64,000 nucleotides of DNA from Lentisphaerota bacterium (GTDB taxonomy: Bacteria; Verrucomicrobiota; Lentisphaeria; Victivallales; Victivallaceae), in assembly GCA_015061605.1 (NCBI GenBank), contig SUWH01000013.1, positions 18,491 through 82,490 of the forward strand, given 5' to 3'. Within the stretch, counting starts at the first letter, position 1. The number at the start of each line of letters is the position of its first letter. The position numbers and the translations under genes are program-made. This document shows positions 27,019 to 36,306 of this stretch, one piece after another. The notes beneath the pieces are model-generated. The model saw nothing but the letters and a program-made list of their open reading frames with translations. It made no database searches and was not told where the DNA came from.

Positions 27019-27909
27019 TCACCGGTCGGTTGTGACCCGGCGGTAATTTTGTTTCAACTCCTCTGTAAGTATTCCGGTTCTGGTTTTTGAGAGTTCAAAT
27101 ACATAATACAGTTCAGCGGCTCCCACGCCGCAGCGTCTGCCGCGTGGAACATCTTCAATATCGAGCAGTTCCGGATAAGGGACCTGACAGGCATGTTTTC
27201 TTAACACATCAAGTTTCTTTTTTTCAAATCCGGTCATATCGATAAATGTATCAAATTGATCGAAAAAGGCTCCGTATTCCCCGGATGTCACCGGATGGAC
27301 GAATACCAGAGAGCCGTCATATCCTTTTTCTTTTGCCGCGAGAAATGCTTTGCGTACCAGATGACTGGTGGCGGTGTGTTCTTCGGTATAATCCACCGGA
27401 GCGTGAGTGATGATGACTTCCGGATCTTCTTTGAGGATCAGATCTGCCACTTTTGCCACTTCCGCCGCAGAATCATGTGCGGTCACGATGGTCAATGTTG
27501 ATTCAGGGATACATTCCGGGCGGGGAGAACCGAAACACAAATGGACGGATTTGAGATTTTCATCCCGGTAATGACGTTGCGGATAGTCCAGAAAAACCGG
27601 TTCGGTACCAAAGACCGCAGCTGCATCGGCGGCCTCTTTTTTTCTTTGCGGCATCTCGATGAACCATGGCACATTATAGTAGAAACGCCCGGAACGCATT
27701 TGGCACTTTTCTCTTTTGTAATTCCCGGGAGGTAATTGCGGTTCATCTTCCGCGTTTACTGCCCAGGCGCCGGACATATTGTTGGTTGACTCAACATAAC
27801 AGACTTCGTAGCCGTACTTTTCATGGTACTTGAGCAGTGTACCGGCAAACAGGAACTCTATGTCGTCACAATGTGCCGCCACACCCATGACCAGAGGTTT
27901 TTTATTCAT
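27019..27909 (-). CDS. PIG-L/LmbE family deacetylase
   Basis: The 296-residue protein begins with the zinc motif VAAHCDDIEF, a variant of AHPDDxE with Cys in place of Pro, and has HAPVDYTEEHTATSHLV as the second metal segment. The family removes acetyl groups from N-acetylglucosamine-type substrates or hydrolyses related amides. AGGAG precedes the ATG. It lies between the GH15-like and GH4 genes, consistent with trimming amino-sugar side groups in a shared glycan pathway (inference). Confidence 0.85.
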   Translation of the reverse strand: MNKKPLVMGVAAHCDDIEFLFAGTLLKYHEKYGYEVCYVESTNNMSGAWAVNAEDEPQLPPGNYKREKCQMRSGRFYYNVPWFIEMPQRKKEAADAAAVFGTEPVFLDYPQRHYRDENLKSVHLCFGSPRPECIPESTLTIVTAHDSAAEVAKVADLILKEDPEVIITHAPVDYTEEHTATSHLVRKAFLAAKEKGYDGSLVFVHPVTSGEYGAFFDQFDTFIDMTGFEKKKLDVLRKHACQVPYPELLDIEDVPRGRRCGVGAAELYYVFELSKTRTGILTEELKQNYRRVTTDR

Positions 27910-27934
27910 ATTTCAATTCTCCTGAAAAGTAAAT

Positions 27935-29770
27935 TTAAGGCTTGAAAAAAGCATGAAACAACAAATTGCCCTGCGGCGGGGGAAGCGGGGCGCATCCGAT
28001 AAGTTCTCCATCTGCCAGAGAAGTCTGCTCCGGGATCAGGCCTTGCGGAGAAGCGTTGACAGCCAGAGAGGATACTACTTCATTGGCTTTTTCATATTCC
28101 CCGATCCCATCCAGTCCCAATAAAAGAATTGAGGCATAATACATCCAATATGAAGCATAAGGAGTTCCCGGAGAGCTGATAACGCCTCCGTGGTCACTGT
28201 CCCAGCGGTCGGTATAGATTTTTAAAACCCCGGCGCGGAGTTTTTCATCCTCCGGCCGCCACAACCGGAAAGGAAGTGCGCCCCAGCACAGCGAAATATC
28301 AGCTTTTGGATTATCCGGAACAATTGAAGTATGGAAGTAACGCTCCACCGGATCCCACAACAGTTTTTCCACTGCATCTCTGATACTTTGTGCGGCAGTA
28401 CGATATTTGTCTGCCAACTCATACTGCATGAGCTTTTCTGCGACAGATGCCGCACCCAGAAGGCCGGCGGCTGAAGCAATGGCATTGCTCAATGATTCAG
28501 CGACCACGGTTTCCCGGTGATCTGCGGCAGGCAGCGGCAGCCCGCTTTCCGGGTTGCGGCGTTTGACCAGATGATCCGCCAATTGAAAAAGCTGCGGTGC
28601 AACCGAGTTGATCCATGAATCATCCGGATCCATTTCCGCGATCATCGCACAAACCTTACAGATGAATCCGGCATGATCTCCCTGCGGCGGACGGTTATCC
28701 AGCAGCATGGGAACGGCATCATACTGGTAGCGTGCCTCGTAGACTCCGGAAGATGGAGCGATCGCCAGTAAATGGCTCATTATCTTTTCCGCTTCTTCCA
28801 GAAATCCGGCGGCGGCGAAACCCAATGCCTGCTGACTGCAGTCCCGCGGCCAGGCGAATCCCCAGAATGGTCTCACTCCGCTGATACTGAAACCGTTTTC
28901 TCCAATCAAAAGAGAGTTTGAAAGCAGCCAGCGTTTATAGTTTTTTACAATAAACGGGTGTTGCGACACCGGGGTTCCGGCTCTGCGAAGCGCGGTACGG
29001 TCTTTTTCCAGAGTTTCCGCCAGCATTTGGTCAAAACCGTTTTTGCGTTGAGCTTCAGATATTGCAACTGCTTCTGCCAGATCTTTGCCGACCGAGAAAT
29101 AGAGTGTGACTTCTATTTCACCATTTACAGCCAGAGAATATTCGCGTCCGTTCCGCGAAAGGGGGCGGTCGGAATGCAGAACAAATACTCCGGAGGGACG
29201 GGCGGAAAGAAATCCCCGGTATCCGGCATCTCCCAGATGGCTTTGCGCATGTCCCGGAACCATTTGATCAAAAAATTCACCACGGAAAAACCAGCGGCCG
29301 TTTCCCCGGATATGGTAGTGGCGCACCCAGCAGTCTGAATCGGAGTGGACCAGTAAAGTTTCGGCAAGTTCCATGCCGCCGGGCAGACGGTAGAAGCCGC
29401 GCAGAACATTTGAATCCGGCAGATAACCGACAGCAACATCTGTCGCCGAATCCAGAGTTTCAATATGAGCGTCTTCATACTCAAATCCGGGCATCTGTAA
29501 CGCAATTTCCGCTTGCGGCATTTCGCGCCAGTAGGGCCATTCGTCACACAGATTGCGTTTCCCGATCCGTTCCGGAGCGCCGGGAGATGGCCATTGGAAA
29601 GATTGCGGGATAAGGAAGGCATCCAGATGCATCAATATGCGGTGGTTGCCGGTCATCAGATATGGACACAATGGTCGTTTCCACCGTGCCTCTTTTATAG
29701 GTTCCGGCATGAATCCGGTTCCGGAAGATGTGTCGTTGATTTTTTTCATTTCGGCAGTATGATCTGTCAC
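27935..29770 (-). CDS. GH15-like (alpha/alpha)6-barrel glycosidase
   Basis: The 611-residue protein has a beta-rich N-terminal domain of about 270 residues and a helical barrel. The FWGFAWPRDCSQQALGF segment is typical of the GH15 glucoamylase substrate site, and NASPQGLIPEQ carries the conserved catalytic-acid region. There is no signal peptide, so it is probably cytoplasmic. The GTG start at 29770 overlaps the TPR stop by 4 bp; an ATG at 29749 is the alternative. Clan membership is likely; substrate is not known. Confidence 0.7.
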   Translation of the reverse strand: MTDHTAEMKKINDTSSGTGFMPEPIKEARWKRPLCPYLMTGNHRILMHLDAFLIPQSFQWPSPGAPERIGKRNLCDEWPYWREMPQAEIALQMPGFEYEDAHIETLDSATDVAVGYLPDSNVLRGFYRLPGGMELAETLLVHSDSDCWVRHYHIRGNGRWFFRGEFFDQMVPGHAQSHLGDAGYRGFLSARPSGVFVLHSDRPLSRNGREYSLAVNGEIEVTLYFSVGKDLAEAVAISEAQRKNGFDQMLAETLEKDRTALRRAGTPVSQHPFIVKNYKRWLLSNSLLIGENGFSISGVRPFWGFAWPRDCSQQALGFAAAGFLEEAEKIMSHLLAIAPSSGVYEARYQYDAVPMLLDNRPPQGDHAGFICKVCAMIAEMDPDDSWINSVAPQLFQLADHLVKRRNPESGLPLPAADHRETVVAESLSNAIASAAGLLGAASVAEKLMQYELADKYRTAAQSIRDAVEKLLWDPVERYFHTSIVPDNPKADISLCWGALPFRLWRPEDEKLRAGVLKIYTDRWDSDHGGVISSPGTPYASYWMYYASILLLGLDGIGEYEKANEVVSSLAVNASPQGLIPEQTSLADGELIGCAPLPPPQGNLLFHAFFKP

Positions 29771-30618
29771 AGCATATCCTGTGACAGTGTATCTATCTGT
29801 TTTTTGATTTTTGCTTTATCCTTTTCCGGAACCATTTGCAACAGATGATCCAGAACTTTCAGTGCTTCAAGCTTTTTGTCTGCGCTGATGAGGGCTTCCG
29901 CATAAGCGGTATTCATTTTGATTCCCCAGTATCCGCGCATTGCGTTGAGAGCTTTTACTGATTCAAATATTTTGCAGGCGTCAGCGGCACGTTTCTGTGC
30001 GATCAGGAGGGCACTCAAGTCGATAACTGATTCATTTCTCCAGGCAAAATTCGCGTTGGAAATGGTCAGGGCTTTCCGGAAGTACTTTTCCGCCTGTTCC
30101 GTCTGCTTCCGTGTACGGCATATCCAACCGGCATATCTTGCCGCCCATCCCGCCTGTGAATTGGCTCCCGGTAAAGACAGTGCCTTATTGAAATCATTAA
30201 GTGCCTGATCATATTGTCTCAATCTGAAATAAGCACTTCCCCGTCTGGCGAATGCTTCTCCCCGGATATCTTCCGGATAGGTCATGAAATCGATATTTCC
30301 GGCGGCAGTTATGATCTCTGCCGGTTTTTGGATCGTCATCAACACCAGTTGACGGCGGTGGGGATTTTTTACCCGTTCCGCCAGACGTTTGGCTGTGGCG
30401 GGATCTTTTTTGCTGTTCGCAGCGGCGATCGCCCACAGCATATACTGTTGATCATCTTTTTCATTGGCGGTTGCATCGCTCAATTTTTCATATACGGTGA
30501 TGGCTTCGTCATAGCGTTTTTCTTTTTCCAGAGTTTTTGCGCTGTGATAACCTTTCCAATCGATTCCGGAAGCGGTGAGTGTAACACAGACCAGGAGACA
30601 GAAGATGATTTTTTGCAT
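29767..30618 (-). CDS. Exported TPR-repeat protein
   Basis: The 283-residue protein has a signal peptide (KIIFCLLVCVTLTASG) and several tetratricopeptide-like helix pairs, for instance AKTLEKEKRYDEAITVYEKL and AYFRLRQYDQALNDFNKAL. TPR proteins scaffold protein complexes. Its position between the DUF4838 enzyme and the GH15-like gene suggests an envelope adaptor for the glycan machinery (inference). AAGGAA precedes the ATG. Confidence 0.8.
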   Translation of the reverse strand: MQKIIFCLLVCVTLTASGIDWKGYHSAKTLEKEKRYDEAITVYEKLSDATANEKDDQQYMLWAIAAANSKKDPATAKRLAERVKNPHRRQLVLMTIQKPAEIITAAGNIDFMTYPEDIRGEAFARRGSAYFRLRQYDQALNDFNKALSLPGANSQAGWAARYAGWICRTRKQTEQAEKYFRKALTISNANFAWRNESVIDLSALLIAQKRAADACKIFESVKALNAMRGYWGIKMNTAYAEALISADKKLEALKVLDHLLQMVPEKDKAKIKKQIDTLSQDML

Positions 30619-30650
30619 TTTTGATTCCTTTCAAATGTTAAAATTGTGAT

Positions 30651-33194
30651 CTACTCAAAGTGGAGCTCTCCCAATACCGCATCGGCACTGACCCGCGATG
30701 GATTCATCTTATGATTCCAAACCGACAGTTCCCGTTTGCCGCCGGCGTTGAAATGAACTCGTCCGATATTGAAATACCAGATATCGCCTTTTGCCGGAGG
30801 TGCGGCTTTGATGGTTTTCCACGGTATCACCGCCATGGAGTGCCATTTGCCGTTTGAAAATTTATTTTCATACTTCCAGTCGCCGTTCCAGGTCCAGTCG
30901 TTCCAACCGAAGCGGGGATCATAGGTGTCGGTGATAAAACCATGTTCAGCATCGGCAAACGAATTTTTTGCTGCTTCATAACTGAAGTAGTAGTATTGAC
31001 TTAAATCCATTTTTGGAGAAATCTGGAAAACGATGGATTCCTGAAGCCAGATCTCCGCATCCCGGCCGCGGGATTTTCGCTGATTTGCTCCGGGGATGGG
31101 AGTGCCGCTTACCAGAATATAAAGATTTTCCTGATCGTATAAGATCCGGAATCCGGTTTGGGTACTCAAGGCGGTTGTACTGCCGCTTTCCGGATGCAGA
31201 AACTCGGGAGAAATCTGCTTTGATTCAGGGGAATCCGGTTTCGGAGCAGCGGTGATACGACGGGCTTTCACAACTTTTTTATTCAGAGAAGCGAAACCCT
31301 GTTGCCGCATTTTGGCGATATTCCAGTTAAAGGGTGGAATATCCATTCTGGTTCCGTTTTTCTTTAAAGTTTCGGCGTTGAGGGTGACTGCCGGATTGTA
31401 AGGAGTTCCTTTACTGGCGACAAACCTGCCGATATGCTTATTGCGGGCTTCGACCGCATCCAGAAGCAGGGAAAATGATTCCTGATCTTTGCGGTTGTTG
31501 AAATCATGCCAGCGGTAGACCACATTTACGATATTTTTCAGGAAATCAAATTCTCCGCGTACCGTGGCAAGACGGTTTTTCACTGCCGTTGAGCGGGCAT
31601 TTTTTTCCGCATTTGTCAAATCCTCTTCCATGGAGCGGATCTGATCCGGTGTATACATTACGGTAAAGGTTTTTACCGGGTCGCGACCCATTTGTAAAAG
31701 CCGGTTTCTATTCAACAGATAATAAGCGGTCGAATTCTGAAGTTTGGTAAAGAACCGCCGCATAGGGGTCTCAACTTCACCGAAAGCGGCTTCCAGATAT
31801 TCCTGAAACAGTTCCGAAGCATCTTTATAGTCCGGGTCGACACCAAGACGAAGGTAGATATATACATTCGGTCCTTCCAGTCCGTATTGATACGGCAGAC
31901 CATTCATCTGGACGATCCGGACATTATATTTGCGGAAAAGTTCACTTTGCTTTCCAAGATAAGAAACTTCATTGAGCGGCGTATATCCGGGCAGATTGAA
32001 GTTCCCCCAGTTATAGAGGTATGCCGCATATCCGCCCGGAACTTTTATTTTTTCCCAAGCTGCGAAGTTTTCCGGAGTTGACTGCATCATTTCGATGATG
32101 ACATTGTCCGGAAATTCCCGGATGCTGTGCGGTGGTTTGGCGGTGACCGTATAGGCGGAAATCATGACCTTTCTGCCAGGACGGTCTTTCTTTAACCGGA
32201 TCGCCATATCATAGTGCATCTTCCAGAGTTTTTCGCCCCATGCCGGATCATTTATCCAGCTGGAAGCATGTTCCGGTCGGGTCGACGGCAAAACACCGTA
32301 CAATTCAAAACACCCTTTGCACTGACAGGGGATGAAGCCGTCAGGCTGACCGAGTTCCACGATTTCGTATCCTTCGTCACAGCGGTCGAGGATGTGTTTG
32401 TAAATGAGTTCACGGACATTTTTGTTGGCATAGCAGTAGTGCCCGCTGCCGGTGGTGCGAACGCCGGAATTCAAAATGAAATATTCCGGATGAGTTTTGG
32501 CGTATTTGGCTTTCGGGATCGCCGCCGGGTGCTGATGTCCCCAGCGCGACCAGGTTTTCTGAAACTGGATACCGTGGTTGGCGATATTGAAATCCTGATA
32601 CTGGTTTCTCCACCATTCATGTTCCAGAAACCATGGTTCCCGTGTTTCGTCAAGAGTATCCGGGACAGTGAAAATATTACGGGGCAGAAATACGATCCCG
32701 TCATCGCCCGGTTTCAGAAAACGCGCTCCGGCATGACGGTACAGAAATTCCGAAACTGCGTGGAGAGTGCCCAGGTAGGGACGTTTGGAGTAAGTTTTGA
32801 CCGGATTTGCCGCATCATTTCCGGCAAGGATCAGATTTTTTCCGACCGCTTTGGCAACGTGCTGCCAGTTGGTCAGTTTTGAAACGGCAACCCCTTTGGA
32901 AGCAGCATATTTTGTTGCTCCGAGGTAAATTCCGTGCCATCCGGGAGTTTTCATTGATTCCCGGACGATTTTCAATTTGATATTATTGGCAGCGAAACAC
33001 TTCTGCATCAACTCGGCGGCGCGTCTGACCGAATTTTTTGCCGTTTCGCTTTTGTAACTGTCCGGAATAACGATCTCATGCTTCGTTCTGCCGTTGAGAC
33101 CGAGAATGATATCCCCTGCCCACACCGGCATTACCGGAAGCATTGCAGCAAAAATACTGAGCAGAATATACTTTATTTTCATTATATTATCCAT
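30651..33194 (-). CDS. DUF4838 glycoside-hydrolase-like protein with C-terminal CBM9-like domain
   Basis: The 847-residue protein has a signal peptide ending AMLPVMPVWA. An N-terminal domain (about 30-170) resembles alpha-glucuronidase/GH20 lead domains. A DUF4838-type catalytic region follows, with HYCYANKNVRELI, CQCKGCFELYG and NVIIEMMQSTPEN. The C-terminal 200 residues resemble CBM9-like sugar-binding sandwiches (WLQESIVFQI, GWNDWTWNGDWKYENKF). It is probably secreted and acts on a complex glycan; the bond it breaks is not known. ATG 33182 is an alternative start. The gap between it and the upstream pseudopilin is 65 bp. Confidence 0.75.
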   Translation of the reverse strand: MDNIMKIKYILLSIFAAMLPVMPVWAGDIILGLNGRTKHEIVIPDSYKSETAKNSVRRAAELMQKCFAANNIKLKIVRESMKTPGWHGIYLGATKYAASKGVAVSKLTNWQHVAKAVGKNLILAGNDAANPVKTYSKRPYLGTLHAVSEFLYRHAGARFLKPGDDGIVFLPRNIFTVPDTLDETREPWFLEHEWWRNQYQDFNIANHGIQFQKTWSRWGHQHPAAIPKAKYAKTHPEYFILNSGVRTTGSGHYCYANKNVRELIYKHILDRCDEGYEIVELGQPDGFIPCQCKGCFELYGVLPSTRPEHASSWINDPAWGEKLWKMHYDMAIRLKKDRPGRKVMISAYTVTAKPPHSIREFPDNVIIEMMQSTPENFAAWEKIKVPGGYAAYLYNWGNFNLPGYTPLNEVSYLGKQSELFRKYNVRIVQMNGLPYQYGLEGPNVYIYLRLGVDPDYKDASELFQEYLEAAFGEVETPMRRFFTKLQNSTAYYLLNRNRLLQMGRDPVKTFTVMYTPDQIRSMEEDLTNAEKNARSTAVKNRLATVRGEFDFLKNIVNVVYRWHDFNNRKDQESFSLLLDAVEARNKHIGRFVASKGTPYNPAVTLNAETLKKNGTRMDIPPFNWNIAKMRQQGFASLNKKVVKARRITAAPKPDSPESKQISPEFLHPESGSTTALSTQTGFRILYDQENLYILVSGTPIPGANQRKSRGRDAEIWLQESIVFQISPKMDLSQYYYFSYEAAKNSFADAEHGFITDTYDPRFGWNDWTWNGDWKYENKFSNGKWHSMAVIPWKTIKAAPPAKGDIWYFNIGRVHFNAGGKRELSVWNHKMNPSRVSADAVLGELHFE

Positions 33195-33259
33195 TTTTAT
33201 GTCTCAAATTTACTTTAACCCGGTCTGTCATGAAAAACAAGTTATGATTTATGATATTT

Positions 33260-34039
33260 TTACTGAATATCTGATTCTCTGATATTGTCCCAGATAAAAT
33301 AGGGGAAAATCAGCCGGTATGCAGATTTACCGGTCGCATTTGAAGTGTTGGCATTCAAACCCAGCAAGCCCTTTTGCTGAAATAATCCGGCGTGACCGTC
33401 AAAAAACAGCATCGTACTTTTGTTGTTGTGTCTTCCGGAATTTTCATTGGATGGACCGATATTCTGCGAATTATGCATTTCATACTGCCCGGATTTCGGT
33501 GTATCTCCGCCAAAGATCAATTTTTGAGGATGATAAACATGCGACAGTTTGAACAACCAGAATTTGGTATTGCCGGCTAATGTTGTCAAACGGACATTTC
33601 CTCCGGCATGGTAAGTATAACCATCCAATCCAGGATTTCCGACCGCCGGACAGGTGAATTTCGACGCAACGGTATCCTTGTTCCATTTACCGATGCCGCC
33701 AATCATACTGTAATACATCGCAAAGGTGCATTGCTTGCATCCGTCAGCCCAGACCGAATGATATTTATGAGTCCCATAAAGATCACCGACACCGTTGCCG
33801 ACCCGTGACCAATCCTGTGTCGGCGGGAACCACTCTTTGTAATCTGCCATATATTGACCGACAGAGAAACCATGCTGGCGGTAATTGGAAAGACACTGGG
33901 TCTCTTTTGCCCGTCCCCTTGCGGAACTCAATGACGGCATCAGCATCGCCGCCAGAATGGCAATAATAGCAATTACGATCAGCAGTTCGATCAAAGTAAA
34001 TAAATGCCCGGAACTCGAATTTCTTTTTGCAGTTTTCAT
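33260..34039 (-). CDS. Pseudopilin (prepilin-type N-terminus, DUF1559-like)
   Basis: The 259-residue protein has a short basic leader and the class III signal core FTLIELLIVIAIIAILAAMLMPSL (residues 14-37), with Glu at +5. The residue before Phe is Leu, not the usual Gly. The globular part ends in FFDGHAGLFQQKG, the HxxxxxxDG-type end seen in this group. Such proteins assemble into type II secretion-like pseudopili. The start is immediately after the acyltransferase-like stop, with its ribosome site inside that gene. Being private to a glycan operon is typical of Lentisphaerota. Confidence 0.85.
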   Translation of the reverse strand: MKTAKRNSSSGHLFTLIELLIVIAIIAILAAMLMPSLSSARGRAKETQCLSNYRQHGFSVGQYMADYKEWFPPTQDWSRVGNGVGDLYGTHKYHSVWADGCKQCTFAMYYSMIGGIGKWNKDTVASKFTCPAVGNPGLDGYTYHAGGNVRLTTLAGNTKFWLFKLSHVYHPQKLIFGGDTPKSGQYEMHNSQNIGPSNENSGRHNNKSTMLFFDGHAGLFQQKGLLGLNANTSNATGKSAYRLIFPYFIWDNIRESDIQ

Positions 34040-34882
34040 TTATCCTCTCCCTGTCTTGTTTATGAGTTCATTTTTTAAAATAAACATTCCACCGCTCCGG
34101 AATATCTGCCCTTTTGATTGGTCAGATACGACATGATCCCGTAATTTCCCGGGGTACAGGCGGTTGAGAACATCGGATTCAGTTATCATCGGATACAATT
34201 TTCCCAATCGTTGAAATTGGACAATATTGGAATTTTCAGGCAGCATATCCTGAAATACCGGATTCAGCAGCCAGGCTTGGCAGGAGAAACCTTTCCAGTC
34301 CTGACAATTCTTACCGAACCATTGCGCGGCAGTTTCAAGTGATGCTCTGCAGTCTTCGATTTTCAAAGGGCCGTCTTCGGGGATATGGATCGCAATTACC
34401 GGATCACCGTACTTTAAAACCGGTTGCCATTCATCAGCGTTGAGTCCGGTCAATCCCGGTTCAGCTTTTCCGTTGCAAATCAGATTTCCCAGCCAGAAAC
34501 CATCTTCACATTTCAACACGCTTTGCCAGCCGTTTTCCGTTCTCAACCCCTGCCGGTCAAAAGTAAGAGCGTCTTCTGCCATTATTGCAATATCTTCTCC
34601 TTTGCGGAAAACTGCGATCCTGCCGCCGAATCGGGTTCTGCAGTATTGCAGCCGTCCGATCCGGAGGAGTTCTCCGGAAAAGATCTGATCAAACCAGGCG
34701 GTCTTGCAATCCGGCACGGCATACGGTCCGCCGTGGCGCAGCGAATTGATGCTCCAGATATGAATATCTTTAAGTATATCATACAGCCACTCTTCCGGGA
34801 TTCCGCGCTGCTCATAGATGGAACGCAATTGTAAAATTTTCTGCTGTAAATTTTTTATTCCGCCGTTCAATTTCCGCTCCAT
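34040..34882 (-). CDS. Acyltransferase-domain (NAT_N/GNAT_C-like) protein
   Basis: The 280-residue protein matches, by pattern, proteins annotated with paired N-acyltransferase N-terminal and GNAT C-terminal domains: YEQRGIPEEWLYDILKDI near the start, RIGRLQYCRT in the middle, then GDPVIAIHIPEDGPL and CQAWLLNPVFQDMLPENSNIVQF. Their substrates are unknown. It is the first gene of the AraC-linked glycan operon, so acylation of a sugar is possible but unproven. Confidence 0.6.
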   Translation of the reverse strand: MERKLNGGIKNLQQKILQLRSIYEQRGIPEEWLYDILKDIHIWSINSLRHGGPYAVPDCKTAWFDQIFSGELLRIGRLQYCRTRFGGRIAVFRKGEDIAIMAEDALTFDRQGLRTENGWQSVLKCEDGFWLGNLICNGKAEPGLTGLNADEWQPVLKYGDPVIAIHIPEDGPLKIEDCRASLETAAQWFGKNCQDWKGFSCQAWLLNPVFQDMLPENSNIVQFQRLGKLYPMITESDVLNRLYPGKLRDHVVSDQSKGQIFRSGGMFILKNELINKTGRG

Positions 34883-34909
34883 TGTTTATCCGGTATATGT
34901 TCCTGCATC

Positions 34910-34937
34910 AATATACCGCAATTTGAAAAAAATACAA
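34910..34937 (-). promoter_or_regulatory. Promoter of the AraC-linked glycan operon
   Basis: On the minus strand TTGTAT (34932-34937) and TATATT (34910-34915) are 16 bp apart, 28 bp before the first gene. The weak -35 box fits an activator-dependent promoter. Confidence 0.5.
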
Positions 34938-34938
34938 A

Positions 34939-34966
34939 ATCCGATAAGATTTTATTTTTATCCGAT
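34939..34966. promoter_or_regulatory. Candidate AraC-type operator (direct repeat, 21-bp spacing)
   Basis: ATCCGAT occurs at 34939-34945 and 34960-34966, exactly two helical turns apart. The proximal half-site abuts the -35 box of the minus-strand operon. This matches the arrangement of AraC-family activator sites. Confidence 0.5.
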
Positions 34967-35002
34967 TCGATTATAAATATGTTTTTTATTTTGGAACAGC
35001 AC

Positions 35003-35031
35003 TTGCTTTGGCAGTGAAGTGTTGTTATATT
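35003..35031 (+). promoter_or_regulatory. Promoter of the AraC-family regulator gene
   Basis: TTGCTT (35003-35008) and TATATT (35026-35031) are separated by 17 bp. The regulator's ATG is at 35054 with an AAGGAG site. Confidence 0.5.
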
Positions 35032-35053
35032 ATTTCCGGAAAGGAGAAATCTT

Positions 35054-35869
35054 ATGGAGCTGAAGTATTTTTTCAAACCGTCGCTGATACGCCGGATCGC
35101 CTACATAACTCATTGTAAGAAGAAATACGGCTATAAACATCCGGATCATGCTCACGCTTCCTATGGACATGAGATCATTTATCTGGACTACGGCAAAATG
35201 GATATCACTCTGGACGGCAATCCGCTGATTTTGAATACCGGGGAAATTCTGTTTATCAAAGGGGGAGTCCACCATTTGTTCAAAGGGCGCGATGATGTGC
35301 CGTTTGATTATCTGAATGTGATGTTCCGGGGGACTCTGCCGGAATATATTTTCAACCGTCCGTTACCTATTGACCGGAAAATGCGGGACATCCTTATGCA
35401 GTTGAAATATGAATCTGAATATCAGGAGTACGGTTCTCCGGAAATGATCGGCAGTCTGCTCACCGAATTGGTGGTGCTGCTTATGCGGCAGAATATGCCC
35501 GAAGTGCAGAACAGAACGGTTGATCTTCTGTCCAATCGCCTGCATTATGAATCAGACAAGGTGGAGAAAGCCTGCGAGATCATCTGTAAAAATTATAATA
35601 CTAAATTGAAAGAGGAGGATGTGGCGCGGGCGATCCGGATCAGTGCATCACATCTGCGTCTGCTTTTGAAAAAAAATCTGGGGAAAAATTTTACCACATT
35701 ACTGCACGAGTACAGAATAGAGGCGGCGAAACACCTTATCATCAATGAAGGGCAGACATTTTCTGAAATCGCGTTGCGGGTCGGGTTTGAAACTCCGGCG
35801 TTTTTTTTCAAACTGTTCAAGCGCCACACCGGCATGACCCCCAAGGAATATGCCAAAAGTCTCGGATGA
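35054..35869 (+). CDS. AraC-family transcriptional regulator
   Basis: The 271-residue protein has an N-terminal cupin-like sensor (HAHASYGHEIIYLDYGKMDI, then GEILFIKGGVHHLFKG) and a C-terminal double helix-turn-helix of about 100 residues: ARAIRISASHLRLLLKKNLGKNF and FSEIALRVGFETPAFFFKLFKRHTGMTPKEY. It is divergent from the glycan operon and most likely controls it in response to a sugar. An excellent ribosome site supports the start. Confidence 0.9.
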   Translation: MELKYFFKPSLIRRIAYITHCKKKYGYKHPDHAHASYGHEIIYLDYGKMDITLDGNPLILNTGEILFIKGGVHHLFKGRDDVPFDYLNVMFRGTLPEYIFNRPLPIDRKMRDILMQLKYESEYQEYGSPEMIGSLLTELVVLLMRQNMPEVQNRTVDLLSNRLHYESDKVEKACEIICKNYNTKLKEEDVARAIRISASHLRLLLKKNLGKNFTTLLHEYRIEAAKHLIINEGQTFSEIALRVGFETPAFFFKLFKRHTGMTPKEYAKSLG

Positions 35870-35879
35870 ACCGTGAAGT

Positions 35880-35942
35880 GCCTGAATGCAGCACGGCAGT
35901 CCGCAATAAAGCTGGGATGCTGTGTGTGAAGTGCATTCAGGC
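35880..35942 (+). terminator. Possible terminator after the AraC gene
   Basis: An 11-bp perfect stem (35880-35890 with 35932-35942) encloses a 41-base loop, and a run of seven T follows at 35960-35966. A second possible pairing of the loop region with 35940-35953 competes with it. The long loop makes a simple terminator uncertain. Confidence 0.3.
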
Positions 35943-35953
35943 TTTATTTGCGG

Positions 35954-36151
35954 TCAGCGTTTTTTTCTCAAGTCGACTCCGGTTTCCTCCCAAAACAGGG
36001 TGTCTTCGACCGGTTTGTTGTCGATTTCCCAGAAGTGATTCATCACATCTTCCTTGCAGACGCCTGCCTCTGTCGCGGAAACGATGCACGCTTTCAGTTG
36101 TTCCGGCGTGACTTCCGGAACTTGACGGAGCGTTTCTGCGCAGTTGATGAG
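35954..36151 (-). pseudogene. 3' fragment of an unidentified gene
   Basis: The minus strand reads a coherent 65-residue C-terminus (PEVTPEQLKACIVSATEAG, then KEDVMNHFWEIDNKPVEDT and LFWEETGVDLRKKR) ending at a TGA at 35954. Upstream the frame runs into a TAG and the repeats at the left edge of the RHS region, with no usable start codon. I do not recognise the family. Its 5' part was probably lost when the RHS region arrived. Confidence 0.45.
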
Positions 36152-36178
36152 TACTAATTGGTACTAATTGGTCAAAAA

Positions 36179-36232
36179 TGGTGCCATTCTATATATCTCA
36201 AAAAATGGTGCCATTCTATATATCTCAATGAC
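36179..36232 (+). repeat. 27-bp tandem repeat, two units, at left edge of RHS region
   Basis: TGGTGCCATTCTATATATCT occurs at 36179 and again at 36206, with a period of 27 bp. It is preceded by a 10-bp tandem (GTACTAATTG at 36151 and 36161). Confidence 0.8.
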
Positions 36233-36264
36233 AGGCAATTTGTTACATACAAATTATTCTCTTT
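36206..36264 (+). repeat. Left imperfect direct repeat flanking the RHS region
   Basis: The segment from TGGTGCCATTCTAT through TGACA to AAATTATTCTCTTT is related to 41790-41850 in the same orientation. The inner AAATTATTCTCTTT also has an inverted copy at about 36367-36380. Confidence 0.5.
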
Positions 36265-36277
36265 GGGTATTTTCCGC

Positions 36278-36306
36278 TTGACAAATTGGATCACGGATGG
36301 TATATT
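36278..36306 (+). promoter_or_regulatory. Strong sigma70 promoter upstream of RHS cassette
   Basis: Perfect TTGACA (36278-36283), 17-bp spacer, then TATATT (36301-36306). It points into the RHS genes, about 110 bp upstream of the first one. Between them lies only a 15-codon frame near 36331 (GTG start), so the original first gene of this promoter may have been replaced. Confidence 0.7.
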
